Shown here piece by piece: positions 34,386-43,390 of a DNA stretch of 64,000 nucleotides; within the stretch, counting starts at the first letter, position 1, and the number at the start of each line of letters is the position of its first letter. Below the pieces are notes generated by a model that saw only the letters and a list, made by a program, of their open reading frames with translations, was not told the DNA's origin and searched no databases. Source of the DNA: Paractinoplanes rishiriensis (lineage in GTDB: Bacteria > Actinomycetota > Actinomycetes > Mycobacteriales > Micromonosporaceae); assembly GCF_016862375.1 (NCBI RefSeq), contig NZ_BOMV01000069.1:186001-250000 (forward strand). The letters run 5' to 3'. A program made the translations under genes and the position numbers.

Positions 34386-35174
34386 ATGTCCGTTAGCGCC
34401 GCCTGCCCACCGCTGCAGGATTGTGTCCACGTCGAGGGCGACCTCGACGCCGCGGTGGCCCTCATGTCCGTGCACGGCGCCTGGAGCTGGGCGCTGCGGC
34501 AGGTGGTCACCACTGCCCTGCACAAGTGCCTCGCCGAGCACCCCGAGGCGCTGATCGTCGATCTTTCCGACCTGACCGACCCGCGGTCGGAGAGCGCCCC
34601 CACCTGGGTGGCCGCGCAGCAGGCCGCGGCCGGCGTGGAGCCGGTCCTGCCGGTGGCCCTGTGCATCCCGCCGGGCCTGCCCCTGGCCGACCGGATGCAG
34701 CGGCTCTGCGGGCGTGGCCAGCTGCCGGTGTTCGCCCGGGTGCGACAGGCCCGGGTGGCCGTCGCCGGCCGCCTGCCGGGCACCGAGCGGCTGACCCTGA
34801 CCCTGCCGCCCGAGCCGGACTCGCCCAGCATCGCCCGCAACCTGGTCGGCGACGCCTGCCTGGCCTGGGAGCTGCCGGAGCTGCTGCACCGGGCCCGGCT
34901 GGTGATGTCCGAGCTGGTCACCAACGCGGTGGGGCACGCCCGCACGACCGTCACGGTCGGCGTCTGCCGCCGCGGCGGAGGCGTCCACCTGAGCGTGTCG
35001 GACGGGGTGCACACGCCGCCGCGGCTGCTGCCGCCGATCCGGCCCCAGCGCAACCGTCCACTGGACGACCGGGGTCAGGGCATGCGGATCGTGGCAGCGA
35101 CCGCCACGGCGTGGGGGTCGCTGCCGACGCGTACCGGAAAGGTGGTCTGGGCGACGCTTACTGGGCCTCGATGA
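34386..35174 (+). CDS. STAS-like / HATPase (anti-sigma-type) regulator
   Basis: A 262-residue regulator with two parts. Residues about 12-125 resemble a STAS-type domain (LHKCLAEHPEALIVDLSDL is typical). Residues about 140-260 are a HATPase_c domain like RsbW-type anti-sigma kinases: N-box ELVTNAVGHA (176-185), a G1-like SDGVHTPP, and G2 DDRGQGM (227-233). Such fusions in actinomycetes are thought to act in partner-switching control of sigma factors. The partner is not in this window. The 3' end overlaps cysN by 17 nt on the opposite strand. Confidence 0.8.
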   Translation: MSVSAACPPLQDCVHVEGDLDAAVALMSVHGAWSWALRQVVTTALHKCLAEHPEALIVDLSDLTDPRSESAPTWVAAQQAAAGVEPVLPVALCIPPGLPLADRMQRLCGRGQLPVFARVRQARVAVAGRLPGTERLTLTLPPEPDSPSIARNLVGDACLAWELPELLHRARLVMSELVTNAVGHARTTVTVGVCRRGGGVHLSVSDGVHTPPRLLPPIRPQRNRPLDDRGQGMRIVAATATAWGSLPTRTGKVVWATLTGPR

Positions 35175-36456
35175 TCATGCCGGCGCCGACCGTGCGGTTG
35201 GTGCCCTCGTCGATCAGGATGAAACCGCCGGTGGTGCGGTTGCGGCGGTACTCGTCGGCGAGCAGCGGCACGGTGGTGCGCAGACGGACCCGGCCGATCT
35301 CGTTGAGCTGGAGGTCGGTCGCGTCCTCGTCGCGGTGCAGGGTGTTCACGTCGAGGCGGTACTGCAGGCCGCGGACCACGGTCCGGGCGCTGCGCGTGGT
35401 GTGCTTGATGGCGTACTTGGCGCCCACCCGCAGTGGGGCGGTCTCGTCCATCCAGCAGACCATCGCCTCGAGGTCCTGGGCCACGGCCGGCGCGTTGTGC
35501 GGCCGGCAGATCATGTCACCGCGGGAGATGTCGATCTCGTCGTTCAGCCGGACCGTGACCGACATCGGCGGGAACGCCTCGTCGACCGGACCGTCAGCGG
35601 TGTCGATCGCGGCGATCGTGCTGGTCAGCCCGGACGGCAGCACCATCACCTCGTCGCCGGGCTTGAGCACGCCGGAGGCGACCTGGCCGGCGTAACCGCG
35701 GTAGTCGGTGACCGTGGTCGACTGCGGCCGGATCACGTACTGCACCGGGAAGCGGACGTCGACCAGGTTGCGGTCCGAGGCGATGTGCACGTGCTCCAGG
35801 TGGTGCAGCAGCGACGGGCCCTCATACCACGGGCTGTTCTCCGACCGGGAGGCGATGTTGTCGCCGTTCAGCGCGGAGATCGGGATGATCGTGAGGTCGG
35901 GGGCGTCGAGCTTGGCCGCGAACGACGTGAACTCGTCGGCGATCTTGTCGTAGATCGCCTTGTCCCAGCCGACCAGGTCCATCTTGTTGACGCACAGCAC
36001 CAGGTGCGGCACCCGCAGCAGGCTGGTCAGGAACGCGTGCCGGCGGGACTGCTCGACCAGGCCCTTGCGGGCGTCCACCAGGATCAGCGCCAGGTCGGCG
36101 GTGGACGCGCCGGTCACCATGTTCCGGGTGTACTGAATGTGGCCCGGGGTGTCGGCGATGATGAACTTGCGCCGCGGGGTGGCGAAGTACCGGTACGCCA
36201 CGTCGATGGTGATGCCCTGTTCCCGCTCGGCCCGCAGGCCGTCGGTGAGCAGCGCCAGGTTGGTGTACTCGTCGCCGCGGGAGGCGCTGGCCGCCTCGAC
36301 CGCCTCCAACTGGTCCGCAAAGATCGTCTTGGTGTCGTACAGCAGACGCCCGATCAGGGTGGACTTGCCGTCGTCGACGCTGCCCGCGGTGGCGAACCGG
36401 AGCAGATCCATGCGCGCCGGCGGCGCCGTCTCGCTCTCCAGGACGGCCTGACTCAT
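35158..36456 (-). CDS. cysN: Sulfate adenylyltransferase large subunit (GTPase)
   Basis: GTP-driven subunit of ATP sulfurylase, forming APS from sulfate with CysD. The 432-residue protein has the elongation-factor G-domain: GSVDDGKSTLIGRLL (about 25-39), the switch DVAYRYF, DTPGHIQYTRNM (about 103-114) and NKMDL (about 158-162), followed by two beta-barrel domains. The APS-kinase domain of some CysN/C fusions is absent. ATG 36456 shares one base with the cysD stop. It converges on the STAS/HATPase gene with a 17-nt overlap. Confidence 0.95.
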   Translation of the reverse strand: MSQAVLESETAPPARMDLLRFATAGSVDDGKSTLIGRLLYDTKTIFADQLEAVEAASASRGDEYTNLALLTDGLRAEREQGITIDVAYRYFATPRRKFIIADTPGHIQYTRNMVTGASTADLALILVDARKGLVEQSRRHAFLTSLLRVPHLVLCVNKMDLVGWDKAIYDKIADEFTSFAAKLDAPDLTIIPISALNGDNIASRSENSPWYEGPSLLHHLEHVHIASDRNLVDVRFPVQYVIRPQSTTVTDYRGYAGQVASGVLKPGDEVMVLPSGLTSTIAAIDTADGPVDEAFPPMSVTVRLNDEIDISRGDMICRPHNAPAVAQDLEAMVCWMDETAPLRVGAKYAIKHTTRSARTVVRGLQYRLDVNTLHRDEDATDLQLNEIGRVRLRTTVPLLADEYRRNRTTGGFILIDEGTNRTVGAGMIIEAQ

Positions 36457-37367
36457 CAGAAGTAACCCTCTCGCTTGCGGTCTTCCATGGCGGCCTCGCT
36501 GACCTTGTCGTCGCCGCGGGTCGCGCCGCGCTCGGTGATCCGGGTCGCAGCGACCTCGTCGATCACCTTTTCCACCGTGTCGGCGTCGGAGAGCACCGCG
36601 GCGGTCTGCGACGCGTCGCCCACCGTGCGGTAGCGCACCCGGCGGACCTGCGAGGTCTCGCCGTCCCGGAGCCGGATGAACTCGTTCACCGCGTAGAACA
36701 TCCCGTTACGCTCGACCACCTCGCGGTCGTGGGCGTAGTAGATGCTCGGCAGCGGGATGTGCTCCTTGGCGATGTAGTGCCACACGTCCAGCTCGGTCCA
36801 GTTGGAGAGCGGGAACACCCGGATCGACTCGCCGGCGTGGTGCCGGCCGTTGTACAGCGCCCACAGCTCGGGCCGCTGATTTTTGGGGTCCCACTGGCCG
36901 AACTCGTCGCGGAAGCTGAACATCCGCTCCTTGGCGCGGGCCTTCTCCTCGTCCCGGCGGGCGCCGCCGAACAGGGCGTCGAACCGGTATTTCTCCACCG
37001 CGGCCAGCAGCACCGGCGTCTGGATCCGGTTGCGGGTGCCGTCCGGCAACTCGCGCACCAGGCCGGTGTCGATCGCCTCCTGGACGCTGGCCACCACCAG
37101 GTTGAGCCCGAGGGCGGCGACCCGGGTGTCCCGGTAGTCCAGGACCTCGGGGAAGTTGTGGCCGGTGTCGACGTGCATGACCGGGAACGGGATCTTGGCG
37201 GGGGCGAACGCCTTCTCCGCCAGGCGCAGCATCACGATCGAGTCCTTGCCGCCGGAGAAGAGCAGGACGGGCCGCTCGAACTCCGCCATGACCTCGCGCA
37301 TCACGAAGACGCTCTCGGCTTCCAGGGCATCCAGATGCGAGACGCGGTACGACTGCGGTTGGCTCAT
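36456..37367 (-). CDS. cysD: Sulfate adenylyltransferase small subunit
   Basis: Catalytic subunit of ATP sulfurylase. The 303-residue PP-loop protein has LLFSGGKDSIVML (about 35-47), HVDTGHNFPEV and the FGGARRDEEKAR block, as in CysD. Its stop overlaps the cysN start (TGATG), indicating a two-subunit operon. The start is ATG 37367, with GGAAAGG about 12 nt upstream. It follows cysQ by 55 nt. TATGAAC-like sequence in that gap could be an extra promoter, which is uncertain. Confidence 0.95.
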   Translation of the reverse strand: MSQPQSYRVSHLDALEAESVFVMREVMAEFERPVLLFSGGKDSIVMLRLAEKAFAPAKIPFPVMHVDTGHNFPEVLDYRDTRVAALGLNLVVASVQEAIDTGLVRELPDGTRNRIQTPVLLAAVEKYRFDALFGGARRDEEKARAKERMFSFRDEFGQWDPKNQRPELWALYNGRHHAGESIRVFPLSNWTELDVWHYIAKEHIPLPSIYYAHDREVVERNGMFYAVNEFIRLRDGETSQVRRVRYRTVGDASQTAAVLSDADTVEKVIDEVAATRITERGATRGDDKVSEAAMEDRKREGYF

Positions 37368-37422
37368 TCGGTTTCCCGACCTTTCCGGGGGATTACGGCC
37401 GTGCCCAGTTCATAGAACTTCG

Positions 37423-38325
37423 TCATTCTGACGGAAGGTGACGTTGCAACGCTGCAAGTAACCGAGGAGCGAGATCCTTACGGCACACCACCAGGTCCGG
37501 CAACTTAGGGTCGGCCTCGTTGTATTTCAGCGCAGAACCGTCGATTCGGCTAGCGTGCAGCCCGGTGGCCAGCGCCACAGCGACCGGTGCCGCCGAATCC
37601 CACTCGTACTGCCCGCCCGCGTGCACGTAGGCGTCGGCATCGCCACAGATCACTGCCGCGATTTTCACCCCGGCGGAGCCCATCGGAACCAGTTCCGCCC
37701 CGATGTCCCCGGCCAGTGCCGTGACGAACGCCGGCGGCCGGGTGCGGCTCGCGGCGATCCGGATCGGCCGGCCGTCCGGCGGCAGCGGCGGGTACGCGGG
37801 CGGCTGGTCGGTGGCCAGGGTGCGGTGCTGCGCGGGCATCGCCACCGCGCCGGCCACCAGACGGCTGGGGGTGGACGACTCGGCGCTCCAGAGGGCGACG
37901 TGTACGGCCCAGTCGGTGCGGCCCTCCTCGGAGAACTCGCGGGTGCCGTCCAGCGGGTCGACGATCCAGACCCGGCTCGCGCCGAGCCGCTCCGGGCGGA
38001 CCGTGCTGGGCTCGCCGTCCTGCCACGCCACGCGGGCGTGGTCGTCCTCCTCGGAGAGCACCGCGTCGGCCGGGCGCCAGCGGGCCAGTTCGGCCCGCAG
38101 CAGGTCGTGCGCGGCCCGGTCACCGGCGGTCTTCAGAGCCTTGCCGTCCGCGTACCCGACCTCGTCGCGGACCTGGAGCAGCACCTGGCCGGCCCGGTCC
38201 GCCAGCCAGCGGGCGAAGGCCGCGTCGATCACGGGTGGCGTGCCGCCGTTCCCGTTCTCGTGGCTGCCGCTGCCCTCACGCTGAGCCAGTACGCGTGCCG
38301 ACGTCTCTGTCCGCTCGCTAGTCAT
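37423..38325 (-). CDS. cysQ: 3'(2'),5'-bisphosphate nucleotidase (CysQ-like)
   Basis: A 300-residue inositol-monophosphatase-fold enzyme. Metal-binding motifs are SEEDD (about 88-92), WIVDPLDGTREF (about 115-126) and WDSAAPVAVA in the C-terminal part. CysQ removes the 3'-phosphate of PAP or PAPS, fitting its place upstream of cysD-cysN. The first 30 residues are Ser/Gly/Asn-rich and probably disordered. ATG 38325 has GGAGG 6 nt upstream. It starts 14 nt after the stop of the polyprenyl glycosylphosphotransferase gene. Confidence 0.9.
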   Translation of the reverse strand: MTSERTETSARVLAQREGSGSHENGNGGTPPVIDAAFARWLADRAGQVLLQVRDEVGYADGKALKTAGDRAAHDLLRAELARWRPADAVLSEEDDHARVAWQDGEPSTVRPERLGASRVWIVDPLDGTREFSEEGRTDWAVHVALWSAESSTPSRLVAGAVAMPAQHRTLATDQPPAYPPLPPDGRPIRIAASRTRPPAFVTALAGDIGAELVPMGSAGVKIAAVICGDADAYVHAGGQYEWDSAAPVAVALATGLHASRIDGSALKYNEADPKLPDLVVCRKDLAPRLLAALQRHLPSE

Positions 38326-38339
38326 GCTGTCCTCCACAG

Positions 38340-40322
38340 TCAGTACGCTCCCGACGAGCGCACCACGGCGGTCATCGTCCGCAAAAGGATCACCAAGTCC
38401 AAACTGAGCGACCAGTTCTCCACATAGCGCAGGTCCAACCGGACGGCTTCCTCCCACGGGAGATCCGAACGACCGGAAACCTGCCAAAGGCCCGTCATAC
38501 CCGGTTTGACCGCAAGCCGACGTCGCACGTCGTCGGCGTACACCGCCACCTCGGACGGCAGCGGCGGGCGCGGGCCCACCAGCGACATCTGGCCGAGCAG
38601 CACGTTGAGCAACTGGGGCAACTCGTCCAGTGAGAACCGGCGCAACCACCGACCCACCCGGGTCACCCGCGGGTCGTCACGCATTTTGAAGAGCACACCG
38701 TCGTGCTCGTTGAGGTGCCGCAGCTCGGCAAGCCGGGCCTCGGCATCGACATACATGCTCCGGAACTTGAAAATGCGGAACAGGCGGCCGTCGCGTCCGA
38801 CCCGTACCTGCCGAAAGAGTACCGGCCCCCGCGAGGTCAACCGCACACACAGTGCGACACCCAACAGCAGCGGGCCGAAGCCGATCAACAGCAGCATCGC
38901 GCCGACCCGGTCGAACAGATCCTTGACCAGCCGGGAGCCGCCGTGCAGCCGGGGATGCTCGACGTGCAGCATGGGCAGCCCGTCGAACGGCCGGATCGTG
39001 GTGCGCCCGCCGGCCACGTCGACCAGCGCGCTCGCCACCACCAGGTCGACCTCGTCCCGCTCCAGCCGCCAGGCCAGCCGGCGCAGCGCAGCGCCGTCCA
39101 GCTCGGGGCAACTGAGCACCACCACGGTGTCGGCGTCGGCCTGCTCCACCGCGGCGGCAACGTCGTCGAAGGACCCGTACACGGTCAGGTTCTGCACGCC
39201 CACCCCGTCGTGCCCCGGCGGCAGGCAGGCGCCCACCACCTCGAGCCCGTGGTAGCGCTCGCGCCGCAGCTGGCGGGTCATCCCGATCACCGACAGCTCG
39301 TGGCCGACCAGGATCACCCGGCGCAGATTCTCGCCCCGGGAGCGGGCCAGGTGCAGCCGCTTGCGCAGCGCGAACCGCAGCACCACCGAGGAGGCGATCG
39401 CGGTGGGCAGGGCGGCAAGAACATAACTTCGGGCCAGATCAAGATCGAGGGCGTACGAGATCAGCGCCGCGCCCGCGATCAACCCGACTCCGGCCCGCAG
39501 CACCCGCTGGTACTCGTCGATGCCGACGAACAGGAAGCGGCTCTCGTAGGCCCGGCACACCGCGAGAACCGCGAGCAGCAGCAGCGGCAACAGCCCGCTG
39601 ATCACCATGTAGCCCCGGTTGTAGGCGGTCACGTCGTCGCCGAACCGCAGCCCGAACGTCACCGCCCCGGCCGCGGTGCCGGCCAGCAGGTCGCACAGCA
39701 CCAACGAGCGCACATAGCGGCGTTCCCAGCGCTGCCGCCGTGACATGGCAGCGTGCCGGCCGCGCACCCGGACAAAGGGCCGGGCCACCGGGCGGACGGC
39801 CATCGAACGGTTGGGCTTGTCCGACCAGAGCCGGTCGACCGCCTGGTTACGCTCCACGTCGACCGGACCGCGCACGGCCAGCGGCGGCGCGTTGTCCGGC
39901 TTCGGGCCGCGAGGCGGGGCGTTTCCGGGAGCTTTACCGGGGCTTCGGACCGACGCGCCGCCGGCAGCCTTGCCGGGCGCGCCGCCGGAGCTGCGGACCG
40001 ACGCGCCGCCGGCAGCCCTGTCGGGCGCGCCGCCGGAGCTGCGGACCGAGGCGCCTCCGCCCGCCGTCGGGCGGGAGCCGGCACCGGCCGGTGGCGGGCT
40101 GAGCGGCACCACCGGCGCCGGGATCTTCGCATTCCGGGCCGTGTTCCGGGCGGCGGTGCGATGGGGCCGCGGACCGTGGTTGACCGGGCCGTGATTGGCC
40201 GGCGGATGGTTGGCCGGGCCGTACCCCTCGGGCGGCGGGCCGGCGTCCGGGCGGAGCGTCGGCAGCAGCACGGTCGGCTCGGTCAACACCGACTCCTGCT
40301 CCGCGGACAGGTTTTGCTGCAC
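38340..40322 (-). CDS. Exopolysaccharide polyprenyl glycosylphosphotransferase
   Basis: A 660-residue WcaJ/PssY-type initiating transferase that links sugar-1-phosphate to undecaprenyl phosphate. A disordered Pro/Ala/Gly N-terminus (about 1-180) contains 16-residue repeats. It is followed by about four TMs (200-310), a nucleotide-binding-like domain (VILVGHELSVIG), and the C-terminal bacterial sugar transferase domain (about 455-655) with KFRSMYVDAE, RRFSLDELPQLLNVLLG, GPRPPLPSE and KPGMTGLWQVSGRS. GTG 40322 has GGAGG 6 nt upstream and is preferred to GTG 40340. It heads a run leading into cysQ-cysD-cysN. Confidence 0.9.
   Translation of the reverse strand: MQQNLSAEQESVLTEPTVLLPTLRPDAGPPPEGYGPANHPPANHGPVNHGPRPHRTAARNTARNAKIPAPVVPLSPPPAGAGSRPTAGGGASVRSSGGAPDRAAGGASVRSSGGAPGKAAGGASVRSPGKAPGNAPPRGPKPDNAPPLAVRGPVDVERNQAVDRLWSDKPNRSMAVRPVARPFVRVRGRHAAMSRRQRWERRYVRSLVLCDLLAGTAAGAVTFGLRFGDDVTAYNRGYMVISGLLPLLLLAVLAVCRAYESRFLFVGIDEYQRVLRAGVGLIAGAALISYALDLDLARSYVLAALPTAIASSVVLRFALRKRLHLARSRGENLRRVILVGHELSVIGMTRQLRRERYHGLEVVGACLPPGHDGVGVQNLTVYGSFDDVAAAVEQADADTVVVLSCPELDGAALRRLAWRLERDEVDLVVASALVDVAGGRTTIRPFDGLPMLHVEHPRLHGGSRLVKDLFDRVGAMLLLIGFGPLLLGVALCVRLTSRGPVLFRQVRVGRDGRLFRIFKFRSMYVDAEARLAELRHLNEHDGVLFKMRDDPRVTRVGRWLRRFSLDELPQLLNVLLGQMSLVGPRPPLPSEVAVYADDVRRRLAVKPGMTGLWQVSGRSDLPWEEAVRLDLRYVENWSLSLDLVILLRTMTAVVRSSGAY
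39943..40060 (-). repeat. 48-nt tandem repeat in glycosyltransferase N-terminus
   Basis: Two nearly identical 48-nt units (39943-39990, 39991-40038) and a partial third. They encode GGASVRSSGGAP-type 16-residue repeats in the disordered N-terminal region. The period is an exact multiple of three, so copy-number change would keep the frame. Confidence 0.85.
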
Positions 40323-40464
40323 CCCCGACCTCCCCGTCACGCCATGCCACCCCTCGCACCGGGTGGTGCGTTCGTGTGACCAACGCTCGGACGGCGGAGA
40401 GCGTCACGGGGCCAGGAGGCGGACAAAACCCCCCAAACGATCTATTCGATCTTGCCCCGCCGGA

Positions 40465-41070
40465 TCAACCGCCGTGGTATTTGTTCTGCGCCCACTCGAC
40501 GCCCTCGAGCACGACCGCCTCCACGACGTCGGCAGCCCGGTCGACGAGGAAGTCCAGTTCCTTACGCTCCGCCCCGGAAAAGTCGGACAAAACGTAGTCG
40601 GCGGGGTCCTGCCGTCCCGGCGGACGTCCGATCCCGAAACGGACCCGGGCGTACTCCTTGCTCGCCAGCGACTTGGACATCGAACGCAACCCGTTGTGGC
40701 CGCCTTCACCGCCGCCCCGTTTGGCCCGTACCTGCCCGAACGGCACGTCAAGCTCATCATGCACGGCGATCACGTTCGCCACCGGCACCTTGAAGAACTG
40801 CGCCTGAGACACCACCGGGGCACCGGACAGGTTCATGTAGGTCAGCGGTTTGAGCAGCACCAGTTTGGGGCCGCCACAATATCCACCTTGATTGGCCAGG
40901 CGCCCCTCCGCCGTCTCGGCCTGCGCACGCTTCGCCCGGCCGAACTTGGCACCCAGCCGGGACGCCAGCAACTCGGCCACCATGAAGCCGACGTTGTGCC
41001 GGTTGCCCGCGTACTCCTTGCCCGGGTTGCCCAGACCGACCACCAGAAACGGTGCGTCCTCGTCCGCCAC
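40465..41070 (-). CDS. pth: Peptidyl-tRNA hydrolase
   Basis: Releases peptides from peptidyl-tRNA. The 201-residue protein has the Pth signature FLVVGLGNPGKEYAGNRHNVGF (in pieces, about 8-29) with catalytic His25, LKPLTYMNLSG (about 73-83), VHDELDVPFG (about 103-112) and GGGEGGHNGL. GTG 41070 has GGAGG just upstream. It lies downstream of rplY by 81 nt, the common actinobacterial rplY-pth order. Confidence 0.95.
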   Translation of the reverse strand: MADEDAPFLVVGLGNPGKEYAGNRHNVGFMVAELLASRLGAKFGRAKRAQAETAEGRLANQGGYCGGPKLVLLKPLTYMNLSGAPVVSQAQFFKVPVANVIAVHDELDVPFGQVRAKRGGGEGGHNGLRSMSKSLASKEYARVRFGIGRPPGRQDPADYVLSDFSGAERKELDFLVDRAADVVEAVVLEGVEWAQNKYHGG

Positions 41071-41151
41071 TGCTCCTCCAGATACGCGTCAGGGAAAGTG
41101 CCGCACCGGCACTTTCCCTGGACGACTGCACGGACCCGCCGCGCGGGCGGC

Positions 41152-41781
41152 TTACTCCTCGGACGCAGCCTCGCCGGCACCCTCGTCCGCGGTGGACTCG
41201 GTGGCCGCCTCGGTGCCCTCCATCTGCTCGGCGGTCTGCGCCTGGGACACGATCGCCAGCACGTACTCCGGCTCCACGGCCAGGTCGACGCCCCGCGGCA
41301 GCTTGACGTCGGCCGCGGTCACCTGCGAACCCGCCTCCAGGCCGTCGATCGAGACCTCGAAGCCGGACGGCAGGTGCATGGCCTCGGCCACCACGGCGAG
41401 CGTGGTCGACTCGCTGACCACGAGCGTGTTGCGGGCGGCCTCACCGGTCAGCGTCACCGGGACGTCGACCTGGACCTTCTCGCCGCGCTTGACGATCAGC
41501 AGGTCCACGTGCTCGTACGTGTCCCGGATCGGGTCGCGCTGGATCGCCTTGGGCAGCGCGAGCGTGGTGCCCGACGCGCCGTTGATGTCGATGGTGAACA
41601 CCTGGTTGAGCCCACCGTGCCGGATGGCGGCCGCGAACTCGCGGGCCGGCAGCGCGATGTGCTGTGGCTTCTCGCCGTGGCCGTACAGCACGGCGGGCAC
41701 CAGGCCGGCCCGGCGCGTGCGGCGGGCACCACCCTTGCCGAACTCGGTGCGGGGCTCGGCGCTGATCTTTACCTCGGACAC
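41152..41781 (-). CDS. rplY: 50S ribosomal protein L25 (Ctc form)
   Basis: 5S-rRNA-binding ribosomal protein L25 of the long Ctc type, 209 residues. It has an L25 N-terminal domain (SEVKISAEPRTEFGKGGARR, AVLYGHG) and the TL5/Ctc C-terminal domain (VKLPRGVDLAVEPEYVLAIV), then an acidic tail. The frame stays open 70 codons upstream, but GTG 41781 has AGGAG 8 nt ahead and gives the correct start. It lies with pth downstream and prs upstream. Confidence 0.93.
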   Translation of the reverse strand: MSEVKISAEPRTEFGKGGARRTRRAGLVPAVLYGHGEKPQHIALPAREFAAAIRHGGLNQVFTIDINGASGTTLALPKAIQRDPIRDTYEHVDLLIVKRGEKVQVDVPVTLTGEAARNTLVVSESTTLAVVAEAMHLPSGFEVSIDGLEAGSQVTAADVKLPRGVDLAVEPEYVLAIVSQAQTAEQMEGTEAATESTADEGAGEAASEE

Positions 41782-42144
41782 GGGGAAACTCCTGAAACTC
41801 TTCGATCGGGCTGCGTCGTGGTCGGCGGGCTGCAAAGCTGCGGGTCCGGCAGTGTGGCGGTGAGCCGCCGGCGGTGCTGGAGGCCGTCGTCGGCGCTGCC
41901 GGGCAAGGAGGCGCGCTGGGCACAGGCCCGGAGCACCGCGTCGATCACGGTGCTCACGAGCGGCTGCGAACCTCAGCAGACCGCGTGGCACCCTCGCCGT
42001 GGCAACCGCACTATCCTACCTGCCGCGCGCGCATGCGCCTCAACGGGTCCGGTCAGCCCGTGCGTACCACGCGAAGGTTCACCCGCACGATGCAAGTTGC
42101 ATCGCGCGGAGCCCCGGCGAATCCGGCGATATCGCCGGAAAAGG
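41782..42144. promoter_or_regulatory. 363-bp region upstream of rplY: promoter-like box and 17-bp palindrome
   Basis: Between the prs stop and the rplY start. On the minus strand TAGGAT (42018-42013) with TTGAGG about 19 nt before it could be the rplY promoter, implying a leader of about 225 nt. A perfect palindrome CGATGCAAGTTGCATCG lies at 42088-42104, about 70 nt upstream of that box. A 62-codon minus-strand frame (41769-41957) is present but unconvincing. Confidence 0.5.
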
Positions 42145-43125
42145 TCAGCTCAGACCGCCGAACAGCGTCGTCACCGAACCGTCGTCGAACACCTCGCGGA
42201 TCGCCCGCGCCAGCAACGGCGCGATCGACAGCACTGTGATCTTGTCGAGCCGCTTCTCCGGCGGCAGCGGCAACGTGTTGGTCACCACCAGTTCGCTGAT
42301 CCGGCTGTTCTTCAGCCGCTCGGTCGCCGGATCGGAGAGCAGCGCGTGCGTCGACGCCACGATCACGTCCGCCGCGCCCTCGTCGAACAGGATGTCAGCG
42401 GCCTTGGTGATCGTGCCACCGGTGTCGATCATGTCGTCGACGATCAGGCACACCCGGCCCTCGACCTCGCCGACCACCCGGTTGGCCACCACCTGGTTGG
42501 GCTTGGACGGGTCGCGGGTCTTGTGGATGAACGCCAGCGGGCAGCCACCCAACCGGTCTGTCCACCGCTCCGCCACCCGCACCCGGCCCGAGTCCGGCGC
42601 CACCACGGTCAGCGGCCGGCCGGCGAACTTCTTTTCCACGTGCTCGGCCAGGATGTCCATCGCGAACAGGTGGTCCACCGGCCCGTCGAAGAAGCCCTGG
42701 ATCTGCGCGGTGTGCAGGTCGACCGTCAGGATGCGGTTGGCGCCCGCGGTCTTGAGCAGGTCGGCCACCAGCCGCGCCGAGATCGGCTCACGCCCCCGGT
42801 GCTTCTTGTCCTGACGCGAGTACGGGTAGAACGGCAGGACCACCGTGATCCGCTTCGCTGACCCACGCTTCAACGCGTCGATCATGATGAGCGTCTCCAT
42901 GACCCACCGGTTCACCCCCTCGGTCACCGACTGGACGACGAAGGCGTCCGAACCACGAACCGAGTCCTTGAACCGTACGAAGATCTCGCCGTTCGCGAAC
43001 TCATACGAATCGGCCGGGGTCGGCGCGACGCCGAGCACCTGACCGATCTCATCCGCCAGCTCCGGGAAACCCCGGCCGGAAAAGAGCATCAGGCTCTTAC
43101 GGTTCTCCGCGACGATGCTGCCCAT
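42145..43125 (-). CDS. prs: Ribose-phosphate pyrophosphokinase
   Basis: Makes PRPP from ribose-5-phosphate and ATP. The 326-residue protein is full length. It has FSGRGFPELA near the start, RQDKKHRGREPISARLVADLL (in pieces, about 100-120), DLHTAQIQGFF (about 131-141), and the PRPP loop VDDMIDTGGTI (about 222-232). ATG 43125 gives the actinobacterial MGSIVAENRKS start, with GGGAG about 10 nt upstream. Gene order glmU-prs-rplY-pth is typical of actinomycetes. Its product is consumed by Upp in this window. Confidence 0.96.
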   Translation of the reverse strand: MGSIVAENRKSLMLFSGRGFPELADEIGQVLGVAPTPADSYEFANGEIFVRFKDSVRGSDAFVVQSVTEGVNRWVMETLIMIDALKRGSAKRITVVLPFYPYSRQDKKHRGREPISARLVADLLKTAGANRILTVDLHTAQIQGFFDGPVDHLFAMDILAEHVEKKFAGRPLTVVAPDSGRVRVAERWTDRLGGCPLAFIHKTRDPSKPNQVVANRVVGEVEGRVCLIVDDMIDTGGTITKAADILFDEGAADVIVASTHALLSDPATERLKNSRISELVVTNTLPLPPEKRLDKITVLSIAPLLARAIREVFDDGSVTTLFGGLS

Positions 43126-43323
43126 CGGCACGCTGCTCCCGTTAGATCGAGGGGGTGTAGTCGACTGAAGTATCCCCCGCGGCTGCGGTGCCGCGACGTC
43201 CCGAGTCCGCCGGGTGGGATGCCTCACCCTGGCTGGACCTCCAGCTCAGCGACATGCCCGCCCGGAATGCCCGCGGCGTCCCACTGTCGGGTACCCGCCG
43301 ACCGCAGTACCCACTCGACAGGC

Positions 43324-43390
43324 GTACTCAGCGGGCCCTACTCGGCAGGCCCTACTCGGCAGGCCTACTCGGCAGGCCTACTCGGCAGGG
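43324..43390 (-). repeat. 13-14-nt tandem repeat over the glmU stop codon
   Basis: Four copies of CTACTCGGCAGGC(C) (starting at 43338, 43352, 43365, 43378) plus a degenerate one at 43324. Read on the minus strand each is the last four codons of glmU (CCT GCC GAG TAG), so three downstream units duplicate the gene's end including its stop. Confidence 0.9.

Noticed and set aside
41769..41957. 62-codon frame upstream of rplY
   Set aside because: No ribosome site and low-complexity composition. It overlaps the rplY start region.
43324..43390. CRISPR-like array
   Set aside because: Units are 13-14 nt, contiguous and without spacers, so this is a simple tandem repeat.
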